Positions 35,401 through 47,385 of a stretch of DNA of 64,000 bases are shown here, in pieces. Position numbers and translations under genes: made by a program. Source of the stretch: Pseudisothecium myosuroides (Eukaryota > Streptophyta > Bryopsida > Hypnales > Lembophyllaceae); assembly GCA_951799445.1 (NCBI GenBank), contig OX637293.1, positions 22,754,001-22,818,000 of the forward strand, given 5' to 3'. The notes below the pieces were generated by a model. That model was not told the DNA's origin and did no database searches. It worked only from the letters and a program-made list of their open reading frames with translations. How positions within the stretch are numbered: position 1 is the stretch's first letter; the number at the start of each line of letters is the position of its first letter.

Positions 35401-38205
35401 AAAGTATAGGAAGCTCGTCATGTCATCATAAATTTATCAAAAAAACAAGATTTCACCTGTACACGTTGGCGTACTTCTGGAAAGTCATCCAAGTATTTTA
35501 GAACCCAAGGAATTAAGGCAGCCGTTGTAGAAGCAGCAGCAAACAACATTCCCACCATCATGCGAGATATATCGTAATCCGGAACTTCAACAGGCGCCCT
35601 AGTGCTCATAAGAGCATTCAATATGTCATCCTGTTGGCTACCAGCTTTCCTTCTCCTTGAGATTTCACTTTGAATGCGGGATACGAGAGCTTGTTTGGCC
35701 TGATTCAACAATTCCATGAGGTGGACAACACAGTTGGTTCATGATGGAAATTTTAAAGCTAGAGTCATGTCAAATAGACACGGAGACGTCTATCAAAGGG
35801 GTGACGCATTTGTATATAGCCCTCAAAGAAGCTCAACTTAAGATTTCGAGGACTACTTTAAGATTTCAAACTCTGTGAAACCAAGAAGTGCATAATTAGA
35901 CTCACAAACAACCTCGAATATTAAGATCTCGGGTGAATATTAGGCAATGATCATGAACAAGTTGCAACTTGAATCACCCCTCCCTGAAAGCAATAGATAT
36001 TCTAAGATCGACTCATGGCTTGCAGACTCAATATTGTCTTCGAAATTTGCAGCAACCTCCGGTTCTACTTGGTTCAGTATCCAAGTTATTATTCAGTATC
36101 CGGTGGACAACACAGTTAGTTCATCAACATCCCAATTTGGTCATGCTGGAAATTTTTAAACTAAAGTCATGTCAAGTAAACACGGAGACATGTATTAAAA
36201 AGGTGACGCATTTGTGTTAGCCCTCAAAGAAGTTCAATTCAAGATACTGAGACCTAATTTATGTTTTCATACTCTGTGAAACCAAGAAGTGCTTAATTAG
36301 ACTCACAAACAACCTTGAATATTAATATCTCTGGTGAATATTGTGCAATGTTCATGAGCAAGCTGCAACTTGAATCGCCCCTCCATGGAAACAACAGATA
36401 TTCTAAGATCGACTCATGACTTGCAAACTCAACATTGTCTTCGAAACCTCTGGTTGTATTCGGTTCAGTATCCGGAACAGTAGACGACAAAATAATGACT
36501 ATGTATAACGGCAAAACATGCTCTGGAAAACACACCTTCAACGCCTTGTAGAAATTGAATCCAGGAAAATTGATGGGTAAAACCGCCAGACCTTCTCCAA
36601 TGCGAAAGATTTCGTTCCTGATTTGGTCCATTTCCTCCGAGCCCGGTTCGACATTCCTCCAAAAAATGTGCATCGCCACAGTAAATGTAAACTGCAGACA
36701 GCTCAAATATTCAGTATTAGTAGCATCATCGATCTATCAAATAACCATCAAAGGGGTCAGTCTACATATAACATCGTGGAACATCTGATGATGATGAACA
36801 GTGATCTTTCACTGTCACGCTTAAGAGAAAAACTAAAAGCTCTATGCATTGCAGGAAAAAATTAAGTGAATAACGACACATAGCATGTTATGTCGATTTA
36901 AATTGAGAGTTCATTCAAACAAGTTCTCAAAATACGGAAGACATCTCTAAGACACATAATCCGCACCCTCATGCGTGCCACTCGGTCCTTAAAGGTGCAC
37001 AAAGCCATGTGCACAAATTCTACCGTATATTTTCCTAAAAAAACTTCAATACTACTGTGATTGTAATTCTAACATGGAATGAAAGCTATAGGACGTAGAC
37101 GGCCGTCCTGCTCCTTCCCAATATCTTTCATGATGATTTTTGCGCAAAAAACACATGATAAGAGTTTGCGCTTAACGCACACATTGAACAACTCGGTGAA
37201 ATTTGAGCACATAATCATATATTCAAGAGAGCAGTATAGTCCATCAACGTTGAATGTGTTCCAAGAAAACGTTGCACCACTGACCTTGTCCACCTCCTCC
37301 ACCGAGTTCACCACAGCTTGATGCTCCCAAGACTTGACAGTTTTCTCGGCCAAGGAGCTGATGAACGGGACCAGCTTCTGAAGCCCCTCTCCTGAGGCAG
37401 CAGAAAGTATAATCTTTCTGAAGTAGGCTTGTCTTTCACCCGCAAGCCACTCCGGACTGAGAAGTCGACTATACTGCACGAGATAGAAGTCTGGAAAAGA
37501 TGCATGGGCAGTCGAAAGAACGAACTTGATGGTTTCAGGCGAACTGATTACCGTGTACGTTCTGCCCAACAATGAAATGGTAAAAGGATCTCCATATCTA
37601 AACACCCAAACAATCAGAGAATGAGACATGGAAATGGCGGGGGATAGCACACCGCAAGTCTCCAAAGTTAAAGCACGGAAACAGTTACTGAAGTAAAACC
37701 TTCTCTCACACAAGATCCTTTGCCATGAGTAAATGTTACAATCCAGAATCTAGGGACGAGGGCAATGCCTAACAACTAAAAATCAAAGCCCACACACGAT
37801 CTTATATTCACTCACAGAACAAAATTGCGAAAATTCATGACTTTTGCATATAATCCATATTTTAACTTATCCATACAGTATCAAACAACACGTATTTTAG
37901 TTAGTGTGGTGGAACCGTCTTGAAAAATTAACATTCTACTAAGAAAATCACTCAAAATAGCTGAAAGGCAGGGGACACAGTTTCCTACTGTGAAGGCAAA
38001 GCAACCATCGGGAAAACGAAACCCCGATTGTCCCTAACAACAGTGAGTGATGAATTGAGAAGAACCTGGCCAAGCGGTCAAGAAGGAAGTCACGAGGTCC
38101 TCGACTGAATAGAACACTGTCACCGAGGATGCCCTTGAACACTCCAATGCAGACTGTTGCGAGGATTATCAACGCTGTCAGCATCCATACAACCTCCAAC
38201 GCCAT
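32417..38205 (-). CDS. Cytochrome P450, CYP85 clan, CYP707-like; nine exons
   Basis: The exons on the minus strand are 38205-38066, 37597-37285, 36691-36536, 35699-35457, 34862-34773, 34548-34470, 33931-33825, 33296-33178 and 32513-32417. All junctions are GT-AG and in phase, giving 447 residues. An N-terminal membrane anchor ([13 protein letters not shown]) implies an endoplasmic reticulum enzyme. The I-helix reads FAAASTTA, the K-helix EILR, the PERF region NPSRF and the haem-binding loop [10 protein letters not shown] with its Cys. Exon number and the NPNTFLPFG and HHLVTNYR segments resemble CYP707 (abscisic acid 8'-hydroxylases), but the substrate is not proven. Two oddities: the proline-rich hinge expected after the anchor is missing, and Ser replaces the usual acidic residue before the I-helix Thr. 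The ATG at 38205 was preferred over the one at 38223 for its context. Confidence 0.8.
32788..32917. mobile_element. Small foldback MITE in the last P450 intron
   Basis: A 130-bp inverted repeat bounded by ACTAGTAGAATGCTTGC and its complement. An inner pair reads CTTTAAGACCCACAA and TTGTGGGTCTTAAAG. It lies between the last two P450 exons and leaves the splice sites intact. Confidence 0.7.
35721..36473. repeat. Tandem duplication within P450 intron 3
   Basis: Two diverged copies of about 360 bp (35721-36082 and 36103-36473) both start GTGGACAACACAGTT and end near GGTTCAGTATCC. They lie between exon 3 (ends 36536) and the exon 4 acceptor (35700), so the duplication lengthens the intron without touching exons. 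Confidence 0.75.
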
Positions 38206-38859
38206 ATCGCTGACCTGCAGCATAAGCGTTCACCTAGTAAGCAATCCATCAACTCAACGAGGCAATTAGTACAGGGTTGCAGAAAGGTTAAACTACAGTA
38301 AACTACATCCACAGCCAACTATCTTTTCTCATTGAGAGTTCAAAACCACGGCTCCGCTTTCGCCATAGCCAAGCACTAAATACTCTTCCACTACAAACCC
38401 CCAATGAAACAGTACAGTAACATTCCCCACTACTAACTCGGATTGTGAGAACTCTCATTCCATTCGTCATACCGTCCATCCTCATCTCACAACACTCACA
38501 TAAACTCCTTTCAGAACTTACCACAACAATAGTACATTTCACACATCATTGATCAAGCAAGAATGACCGTAAATTGTGTGGTCTCATTACATGCAGTTTT
38601 GCAGACAAGTACCATAGCTTCCTAGCAGCGTAGGCAGCTAGCTGCCTAATAATAAAATTAATGTACAGAAAACAGTTAGGAAACCCAAAAAATAACTTAA
38701 TAGAATCGGACAGTTTTAAAACATAATTAAATGAAATGAGGCATTCATCCAAGTTGTTCTTACGAATTTTGGATGGTTGCTACTACTTTCATGAAAAGCA
38801 TCCGCATTTATATATTTATTTATAAGCATCCCTTGTCTTCACCTCTAATCCCTGAACTC
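38206..38859. other. Upstream region of the P450 gene
   Basis: A minus-strand CTGCAG at 38222-38217, just before the start, looks like a splice acceptor, so a 5' untranslated exon further upstream (perhaps 39230-39480) is possible. A segment at 38545-38610 resembles 39555-39620. No TATA box was fixed. Confidence 0.35.
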
Positions 38860-39131
38860 TAAGGTAGGTATCCTTAAACCGTCACAAATTGCTCCTGTGC
38901 CTAATTACTACTATTAGACTGTTCAAATTCTTCTATATTCTTATTGGCAAGGGAAAGGAGGTTCCAACGCACCAAAGAACGCAACATTTGGATATTGTAT
39001 ACAAAAGTTATGAAGGAACAAAGTCTGGTTCTAAAAGCGTTTTTTCCAGAGGTACATAACTGATTTTGGAGATATACACGCACTGAAGATGGCGCTTTAA
39101 GTTCAGTGGCGGTTTAAGGATACCTAACTTA
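38860..39131. mobile_element. MITE with 26-bp terminal inverted repeats
   Basis: 272 bp bounded by TAAGGTAGGTATCCTTAAAC (continuing CGTCAC) and a near-perfect inverted copy ending GGATACCTAACTTA. The centre is unrelated AT-rich DNA. It sits upstream of the P450 gene. The target duplication is unclear. Confidence 0.6.
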
Positions 39132-40017
39132 TACCTTGGCGAAAAAGGGCCGCAGCAGCGGTCTGGCGAAGCTCTGCAAATGACGACTAAGAGCTAAACA
39201 CTAAACTTCAACTCAGTGGACAACGAAGCCAGGCGAATCCCGTTTACGTCCTGCTGTCAACACAAGCTCACCACACAATGTTTCGATCCAACACAAGAAA
39301 ACTTGAATCGCTGCAGAATCAAGAGAAGAAACCTTCACAGATCCTCTGTGCGAGCGAGCAAGCAGCAAAGGAGCAGCAACAATCTCCAACGAGTAAGCAG
39401 CAAGCGGGCTGCAGCGATCTCCAGCGAGTGAAAAAACTTCACAGGTCCTCCGACCTTCTCAGCAATAAGCACAATGGAGAAGAACGCAAGCAAGCCTCCT
39501 CAAGTATCGGTTCACTTATATTACTGTTTTTCATTAATTGTCGTCACTGGCTCACTGTCATTGATCACGCAAGAATGACAGCACTTTGTGCATGTTGTCT
39601 CGTCACGTGCAGTTATGCATGCAGAGAAGTGGGTGTACAGACAATGTGCTCGAAATTGTCTGATAATGAGTGTGTGAGAAATCAATTTGAGAGCTGACAA
39701 ATGACATCAATCCAGTAGCTTGATTACCTGGGTGCCACACAGATGGAAACTAAGGTACCGTAACCACAGGGCAGGGTCGGCACATTGATGCCGAATATTT
39801 AATTAAAGTTCCCAAAGTAGATTCGGCACTTTAAATTTTAATTTTTATAAATTCAACATCACATTCTAATCATTTTTTAATTTTCGACACATTCTATCAA
39901 AAGTATCACTATAAGATGAGGTAAATATGGAGAAGACAAACTGTTTTATACAATTGGGGTGGTAGGAAGTACAACAAACAATGTGGGATATGTGAATTAG
40001 GATTACTAGGAGCTCAA
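39132..40017. other. Possible distal 5' region of the P450 gene
   Basis: A stretch near 39230-39480 is less AT-rich and, on the minus strand, reads like a Ser/Leu/Cys-rich leader with a GTGAG donor-like site near 39270. It could be an untranslated first exon. A short diverged repeat, CTTCACAGRTCCTCYG, occurs twice in it. No coding assignment is made. Confidence 0.3.
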
Positions 40018-40429
40018 CCATTCATAGTTAAGTAAAAAGCAGAAATTGTATTCAAAGTATAATTTCAGACCTCATTTTGGCATAGTAGAATTATTTTTTT
40101 CAAAAAACTTTGAACTAAGTTAATGTAGGAAATCAATCTAACTTTCAACTCCAAAAATCCGTTTTAAATTTCAAGCCTCCAATCAAAAGTTATGGTCAAA
40201 TTTCAAAGCGGGTTTGGAAGGGACATTTTCTTCTAACATCCCCTTTGAAATTTATTCATAACTTTTGATTGGAGGCTTTAAATCTAAAAATGATTTTTGG
40301 AGATTAAATTTAGCTTGATTTCCTACATTAACTTAGTTCAAAGTTTTGTAAAAAAAGTGATTCTACTATGCCAAAATAAGGTCTGAAATTATACTTTGAA
40401 CACAATTCCTGTGTTTTGACAATGAATGG
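40018..40429. mobile_element. 412-bp foldback element
   Basis: A long imperfect palindrome. The left arm carries AAAGTATAATTTCAGACCT and TTTGGCATAGTAGAAT, the right arm their complements, reaching out to CCATTCAT and ATGAATGG. The middle contains AAGCCTCCAATCAAAAGTTA and its complement. A transcript would form one long hairpin. No gene is inside. Confidence 0.7.
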
Positions 40430-42818
40430 TGAAGTTTTCATCTTCAAATTATCCCATAATCTTTGAGGGTTCATGATGGACAATGAATTTTATTATAAAA
40501 ACGACCTCTTCAACCTTCATCTTTACAATTTGTTGTTGAAAAAATCTTTCATTTTGCCATCAATTTTTTTGATGGTAGTTGGTCTTTGGGTTTTTGGACT
40601 AACTTTGAACATTTTCTTTTTTTACAACAATTTGGTCATTTAATTTTTGTTGAATTCGGCAATTTTTCATTTTCATTTTATTTTTTTTCCGGCATTCATA
40701 AAAATAATTAATTTCCGCCGATCCTGCCCTAAGGCTACGGTAGTGTGCTCTAAAAGCGAGCTTCTTCAAATCGACCCTATATTTAAGTATGAAATGGATA
40801 TTAGGTGGTCCTTAAATGGACCTCTCAAGCCGTTGAGAAAATCGAGAGAAAAGCATTATCTATTGTAAGAGCCAATCATTGGCCTTCATTAACTCAAATC
40901 ACTTTAGAAGTTGCAAGTGGTTAGATTTAGGAAGATCTAGGGTCACAAATAGATGCCTACAACAGTTTTTTTTTAAATTCATAAGTAATTCAAAAACGAT
41001 TCAAAAAATATGAAACCACTTGTGTAACGTTCCACATCCATTTTTCTTTCTCTGAAAAATGATCCAAAAATATTTCTGTTCAAGGAAACCTGTGAAAAAG
41101 GCAGATCAGCCCTTAAATGGTCGCTTTTAGGCCATACTACCTTAGAGAGGAAATATCATGGCGATGAACTAGATAAGCTCTCTTTCGTCTCTGGCTACCT
41201 GCAGCGCAAGGCAAGGGGCACCTTCAGTTGGGTCCATGGCTGCAAAACACAGACAGTTGAAAAAATTGCTTCTGCCTGGCCATGCGCTGCAGAGTATCCA
41301 GATACAGTATGAGAGCATCGTCACCAGCCCTTTTTTTTTACTTTTTGAGAAAGTGCCAAGATGGCGATCACTTAAAATTTGGTGAAGCCTTGAATTTCTA
41401 CATTCATCCATCCTTTGAACCAAAAAACACTTTGCAATCATAATCATGCACTTTTTCATCCAAATTTGGCAACTTCATCCACATTTCTAATAGAAATGGA
41501 AAATTTCTGGCAAAAAAAGATTACTTGTATCTAGCGAAAAGTAGACATATCTATTGAAATGGTGCATTTTGGCCTCATGGTGCCAAAAAAAAGGGTTGAT
41601 TGCCACCCATTCTCTATAAAGCAGGCCGGCCCGGAGCCTCCAAAACATTCCCCACCGCAGACCCGGCCAGGGAAGGAAGGAGCCCAGTCATGCCACATTT
41701 CTCTCTCCAAACAACAGGTCACCATCCCTGCCATGCTTGTTGACTCGAGGAAGATCTTGTCAATTTATTAAATTGTAGTGCCAAAATGTGATGTAGGTTT
41801 TTCCTATTTGACAAAACCACAAGGAAAAGAGTATAGGGGATAATCCCTTTAGGAAAGGTCAATAAGTCTAATGTTTGGTGACTAAAGTCACTTGTTTTGT
41901 ATTGTGCACACTTCTCTATTTTAATTTATGATTTATTTGTGAGAATAAATTAAAAAAACACGCCTAATGTCAATTGGTCTTAGTCCAACCCCAATGCTAT
42001 ATATAATAGACTCAATGTATGGAATCTCATTCCTATATAGTATTTTTGGCTTGTGTCAAATTCTTTAGTCAATTCCTCAGGTTTTGTCAATTTGCCATGG
42101 GAAATGCATGCTCTATCATCTTAATCAACATGCCAAGTTATATACTTTTAAATACATTAAACTTTTAGGGACAATAGATCCTTAGTTAATTTTTTTATAT
42201 TTGTCTTGTCTAAATTCGTATTATAGTTATTAGTCTAATTGCTAGTTTAATATGCACATATTAAATCCGTATTAATATCCATTTGTTTATGTGCAAAAGC
42301 ATGAAAAGTTTGGAAACATTCTCGGTTCATTTGATTTGTAGTCTTAGAGTCAACCCCTTAGACATGACAAATATAAAAAAAATAGACTAAAAGTAACTAG
42401 TAACCACTGACACGGCTAATGGATTGAACTTATGACTGTGTAAGGCTCCTATTGCTGGGACATAGTCGACTAGTCTTGAACCGCTTGCTTTAGTATAAAT
42501 TGCCAAAGGCTATAAGTTTAGACTAGACTGTTTACCAAAATACGGGACAATACTAAGATTGGTATTTATCTCCGTATCGATTCATGCAAAAACTAGTCAT
42601 TTTATGTGCACACTCTTATTCAGGTTTTATCAATGTGAACCAAGTGACTTACTTCAAGCGACTGGCGAAAACAAAAACTTCTTCAATCAATTAGATTCAA
42701 GCTTACCAACACAAATAAATATGCAGCGTTGCGCACAATGCGGACAACTAGCTATACAAACAAATTGATTTTGTAGCAAGACTAGTTATATTACGACACT
42801 CTATTAATTTATGCATCA
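40430..42818. other. Spacer, no supported gene
   Basis: AT-rich with a short GC-rich patch near 41620-41680. Short open frames exist on both strands but none shows splice sites, family motifs or protein-like composition that would support a gene. Confidence 0.4.
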
Positions 42819-43012
42819 CACTTAGACAAAATTGCCATACACTTACGCGAATAGATCTACACCATCAGGTTGACAAACATTCCTAGTATAATTTAGCCAA
42901 TTTAAACATCCAATTGACCTTCTACTTTAATTTGACCAAATTATCACCAGATCATTTAACCCCTATGTCTTTGAATAAACCCAAAGACTTCAGCAAAGTA
43001 AAGATCATTTAA

Positions 43013-44676
43013 TCCCTAAAGCACGAAACATGCTTTTTTGAGAACATAGCATTTTGGGGCAGCTCACTACAAGCAGATTTTTCATTTTTTTCTTTGAAAT
43101 TTTCACACAACATTTTCCCAAGGAGTAGCTTTAAGGCCCAACAATTTTCATAACTTTTGACTACATGATTAAAAAGTTGTTGTATGATATGTGATTTTCA
43201 ATGCTTGGCGGGTAGCTCAAAAATTATTAAAAAATTATTATTTTGTAAAATAAAAAATTGAAATTGGTTTTCTAGATTTATATATATATACATGGAAAGC
43301 TTTAAATCATTCCTTTTTTATTAATGAGATGAAAGTTATGAGGAGCTTTAGTTTGCAAGTAGTTATGAAATCTTTACTCTAAAATAACCTTTGAAGTCCT
43401 TTATTTAACTCTATTTTCAATATTTTTGAAAAAAAACAAAAAAAATTGGGTGTATATTTTTTTATTACAACACTACAACCATTGAGATTGACATTTTTCA
43501 ATTCCAAAATTAAATTCCTAACAATTTAGTGTTTTAACCCAGAAGCGACGCCAACGCCATTCCGTGGCGTTTGGATGATTATCCAATGAACCAAGAAGAG
43601 TTTGAAAGCATTTTTTCATCTATATTTTTGTTGTTAACCTTTCATGTTTGGTTATGAAGAGTATCCAATTGAATTTGCAGTCTTGCTAGTGTTTCTCTTC
43701 ATGTAAATGAGAAGTTAATAAAAAAACAGATCACAAAATATACTATTTTAGTGTATTTTGGGAAGTTGTTGCTCCTTGCTCTACATCTGAAATTTCTCCT
43801 CAAAAATGATATTTTTTGAATTTGAGTCCAACTAACAAAATGAAGGCCATCTACTCTAGTTTCTACTCCAATTTGAATTTCAGAAAATTCCTAATATTGA
43901 ATATTTTATTGCAATTTGAACTTTGAATGTATTTTCAATGTATCATTTTCTAATTATAGAATGACACGGAAATTGAATTTACACCATGATGTTTGTCATT
44001 GTAATATACACTCATGGTGAAATTTTCAGATTTTTTGAAATGATTTTCTATTCGATGTGATTTTTCTTCACTTTTTCTTCAAAAATTCTCAAAAAAATCA
44101 ATTTTTCACAAAAAAATCAAATTTATGCAAGTGAAGTAAAGAAGACAAGTAATTTTATCTTTAAAAAATAAATACAAATTTTTTCATACATATCTAATTG
44201 CAAAATGGCAGCAAATTGAGTGATGGACAGTGAGGCTTGGAATCAGCGGTCTTGGGTCCATCATTTAGGGGTTAAATCATTCTCTACTTTTTTCTACTTA
44301 TTATTTTTTCTTATATGTTGTACAATTCCAAATGATCTGAAATTTTTCAAGCATCTAGCCAACTTGCCTTGAAGAATGAATCCAAAGAGTAACCACCATT
44401 TTGGACATTTTTCATACAAATAAGATCTTGTAAAGTGCAGCTGCCCGATTTTTTGTAGTTAAAAAAAAAGGATTTTTCTCAATTCAAACACTGAAATCTT
44501 GCAATCTACACGAGGCAAATTCTAAATTTTTTTCCACATCTTCTCAAACTCGCTCACTACAAAATCCTACAGTTATATGTGTCTAAAAATGCTTTTTTTT
44601 CTAAAATTTGGTACTTGTATTAGAAATGGCTATTTTGGAGCGTTTTGGTGAAAACATAGTCAAAAACCTTCAAGAG
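43013..44676. mobile_element. Family B copy B5 (inverted), interrupted by element C
   Basis: B-family sequence in reverse orientation, from TCCCTAAAGC after TTAA (43009-43012) to CCTTCAAGAG before TTAA (44677-44680). Removing element C and one TTAA leaves about 926 bp, the normal B length. No coding capacity. Confidence 0.8.
43538..44271. mobile_element. TTAA-flanked element C with subterminal hairpins
   Basis: 734 bp flanked by TTAA on both sides (43534-43537 and 44272-44275). It begins CCCAGAAGCGACG and ends CATTTAGGGG. Near the left end, CCAACGCCA and TGGCGTTTGG (43551-43574) form a hairpin; near the right end, GATGGAC and GTCCATC form another. The interior is unlike families A and B. It inserted into B5 and is the youngest layer there. 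Confidence 0.7.
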
Positions 44677-45797
44677 TTAATATCATCGCATTGGTTAAGG
44701 TCAGATTCCAAACAAAGGAGAACACTTAATATGAATTTTAACATTCAAATAAACCACATGTTTGAACAAAATAACACAGCATACAAGTTAACTTTCCTCG
44801 ACAAAAGTTGCACATCCCAACTTGTCAATTAAACAAATGGCCTTGACTACAAATGGCTAACAACACCGTGCACATCACATAGTTTAAAATATTTACATCC
44901 ATTTGACAATTTAATAATGTGAGTTTCACAATTAATATTTATTTATTCCTTGACAAAACACTCAGTCAACAATTCATTCAATAAAGAATTTCCCAGTCAT
45001 TTGATACTCACACATTTCTACTTGGCTCATAGAACAAACACTGACGTTCCAAAATCATTAGTCATTGCAACTAAATTTGCGTGTCAATCTCCCAACAATA
45101 ATACACACACCCAAGCATATTACATTATGACTTACAAATTCCAATTCTTGGTTATCAAATCTAACCAACAACTTGATAATACCATCACACAATTCCCACA
45201 CAATAGCCCACAAGTTGAATTGACAAATGTGATATATTATAATTTAATAATCTCAAAGATTCAAAATTCACAATTTAGATCACACACATGCAATTTCACT
45301 CAATTGGACTTACACATTTGAAGCCAAAAGATCACAGATACTCACCCAGTCATTTAATTTACAAATTTGATCAAACTGAACTTGCTCAATTTGATTTGCC
45401 GTAGCTCACAATTTACCCACACACACAATTTGAGCCAGTGGACACCACCAGACTTCAATACTCGGCAATTAGATTTACAAGGTAAATTGACTTAGCTCAC
45501 TCAAGATATTATATGCAAAGTCTGCTCATGGATATAAACTCACTCATACACTTATACAATCACAGCACACTCCAATTACTTTAGTAGATTCAATCTGCAC
45601 AATTATGGCAAAACAAGTTGGTACAAAGACACTTTAAACAATTTCATACATATATTGATATATTTGGCAAATATTACATCACTTGAGAAATTTATATTCT
45701 AGACGCTAGTGCTCTTCTAAACTTGAGAGAAAAAAAATCAATTAGTCATTTAGACTTATAGTCCAAGGAGAGTCAAAGGAGACAACTGTTCATTTGA

Positions 45798-45862
45798 AAG
45801 TATGCGTCTATCGTTTCATTTGTGCCCAAAAAAAAAAAAAAAAAAAAAAAGTATGCGTCTAT
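45798..45862 (+). mobile_element. Tiny poly-A retroposon insertion with 12-14-bp target duplication
   Basis: AGTATGCGTCTAT occurs at 45799-45811 and again ending at 45862. Between the copies lie CGTTTCATTTGTGCCC and a run of over 20 A. A poly-A tail with flanking direct repeats is the signature of LINE-type target-primed reverse transcription. The insert is so short that it must be a severely 5'-truncated SINE, LINE or transcript end. Confidence 0.65.
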
Positions 45863-46056
45863 ATGTACTTGACCGGCTTTATATCTTAGCCCATTAGCCC
45901 ATTCATATCTATTTTGTGTCTTTTAGATTTCTATCCAAGATATTTAGCTATTTGATATTCTATAATGGAAAATGGATTACTTATTTACTCTATTCACACT
46001 TGCAAAGCCAAATAGACAAAAAAAAGTTTGAAAAAATTATAACTACAACATATTAA

Positions 46057-46940
46057 CCCCTAAAGTTCCATGACTACGTTTCACTAAAAACACTCAACAA
46101 GACGTGTGGGCCCTCAAGAATCACCTACAAAATCATGTATTGAAAAAAGTTGGATGTATTATAAAGATTTTTTTTTAATTAAATTTTTTTTATCTTTAAA
46201 ACATTGAAAAAAAACTATAATTTGTGCATTAATGTAGACTCTCTTTAGACTATTTGTAATGAATGCTTAATGTGTAGATGTTTTTAGATGAGATGGAATC
46301 TTTGCAACTTCTTCTTGCAGGTAGAGGTTGATGTACCGGTATTGGTCATCTCTAGTGTAGGCTTGCATTTCTTTCTTAGTACCACTTAGATGAAAGTCAT
46401 CCTAATTTGTGAAGACACTTTATTAAATTGTTGTTGTATATAATGGTTGGATTTGGTGTTACTATAATATTTACATATTATTTTAAAATTACAAATGTGA
46501 AGGTGTGCCAAGTGGTTGACTAAGGCAAAATTGCATTGACTTTAGTTCAAAATTGAATTTGCACAAACGAGGTCATAGATTTTGAGAACACAAAAATTTC
46601 AAAAAATCACCATATCAAGAGAACCTCATTTCAAATCCATTCCAACAAATTTGATTCAAAAAATGATAATATTTTGTTTAAAATTGAATTTTGAAAGAAT
46701 TTTAAAATCTCCCTTTCAAAATTTATAAAAGAATATTGGTGATAGCATTGGTGAATCTAACCGTACGGATGGAATCTAAAACTCAAAAGATGGATTCTAG
46801 AGGATTTAGAGACATTTGTTGATTGAACATGGAATGATGAATTTTATTCAATTTTGTTTGAGAAGGATCTTCTTTATACATGGCATGGAAATTAATGAGG
46901 TAAACAAGTACATCTTTTAAAAAATATTTGAATTAAGTCA
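46057..46940. mobile_element. Possible TTAA-type element, family F (left end clear only)
   Basis: TTAA (46053-46056) is followed by CCCCTAAAGTTCC and, 45 bp on, by CAAGACGTGTGGGCCCTC. The same pair recurs at 47701 (CCTCTAAAGG after TTAA) and 47740. The right ends were not found, so the extent given is a guess. Confidence 0.35.
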
Positions 46941-47026
46941 ACCTTAACCCCTAACTTAACCTTCAGTCAACTTTAATCAACCTCAACCTTAACTTCGGGA
47001 CTAAAGGCAACCCTAGTCAACCTCAA

Positions 47027-47385
47027 CCCCAAAAGGACCAAGCTGCATTTTTTGGCAACATAGCGATTTTGGGTAGCTCACTATGAATGGAGTTTTTATT
47101 TTTTTTCTTTGGAAATTTAACACAATATTTGCCCGAGGAGTAGCTTTAAGGCCCAACAATTTTCATAACTTTTGATGACATAGATAAAAGTTATTGCATG
47201 ATATGTGATTTTCTTTGAACTTTGGGTAGCTCAAGTAGCTCAAAAAAAATCTTTAAAAATGGCTTTTAAAAAAATAAAAATTTGAAATTCATTATTTAGA
47301 TTTATATATATGTGGGAAGCTTTGAATCATTCAATTTCGATCAATGAATTATGAGGAGTTTAAGTTTGCGGGTAGGCATGGAGTC
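47027..47385. mobile_element. Truncated, inverted family B fragment
   Basis: It begins CCCCAAAAGG after TCAA and follows the reverse complement of family B through the AACATAGCGATTTTGGG block and the ATATATGTGGGAAGCTTTGAATCATT region. Similarity stops near 47385. The other end is lost. Confidence 0.6.

Larger units (their letters stand above)
42819..45040. repeat. Repeat D, copy 2 (occupied TTAA site)
   Basis: The outer parts (42819-42959 and 44677-45040) match 29331-29830. Between them lie a 53-bp filler and B5, which itself holds element C. It is the occupied counterpart of the empty site at 29468-29471. Confidence 0.75.
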
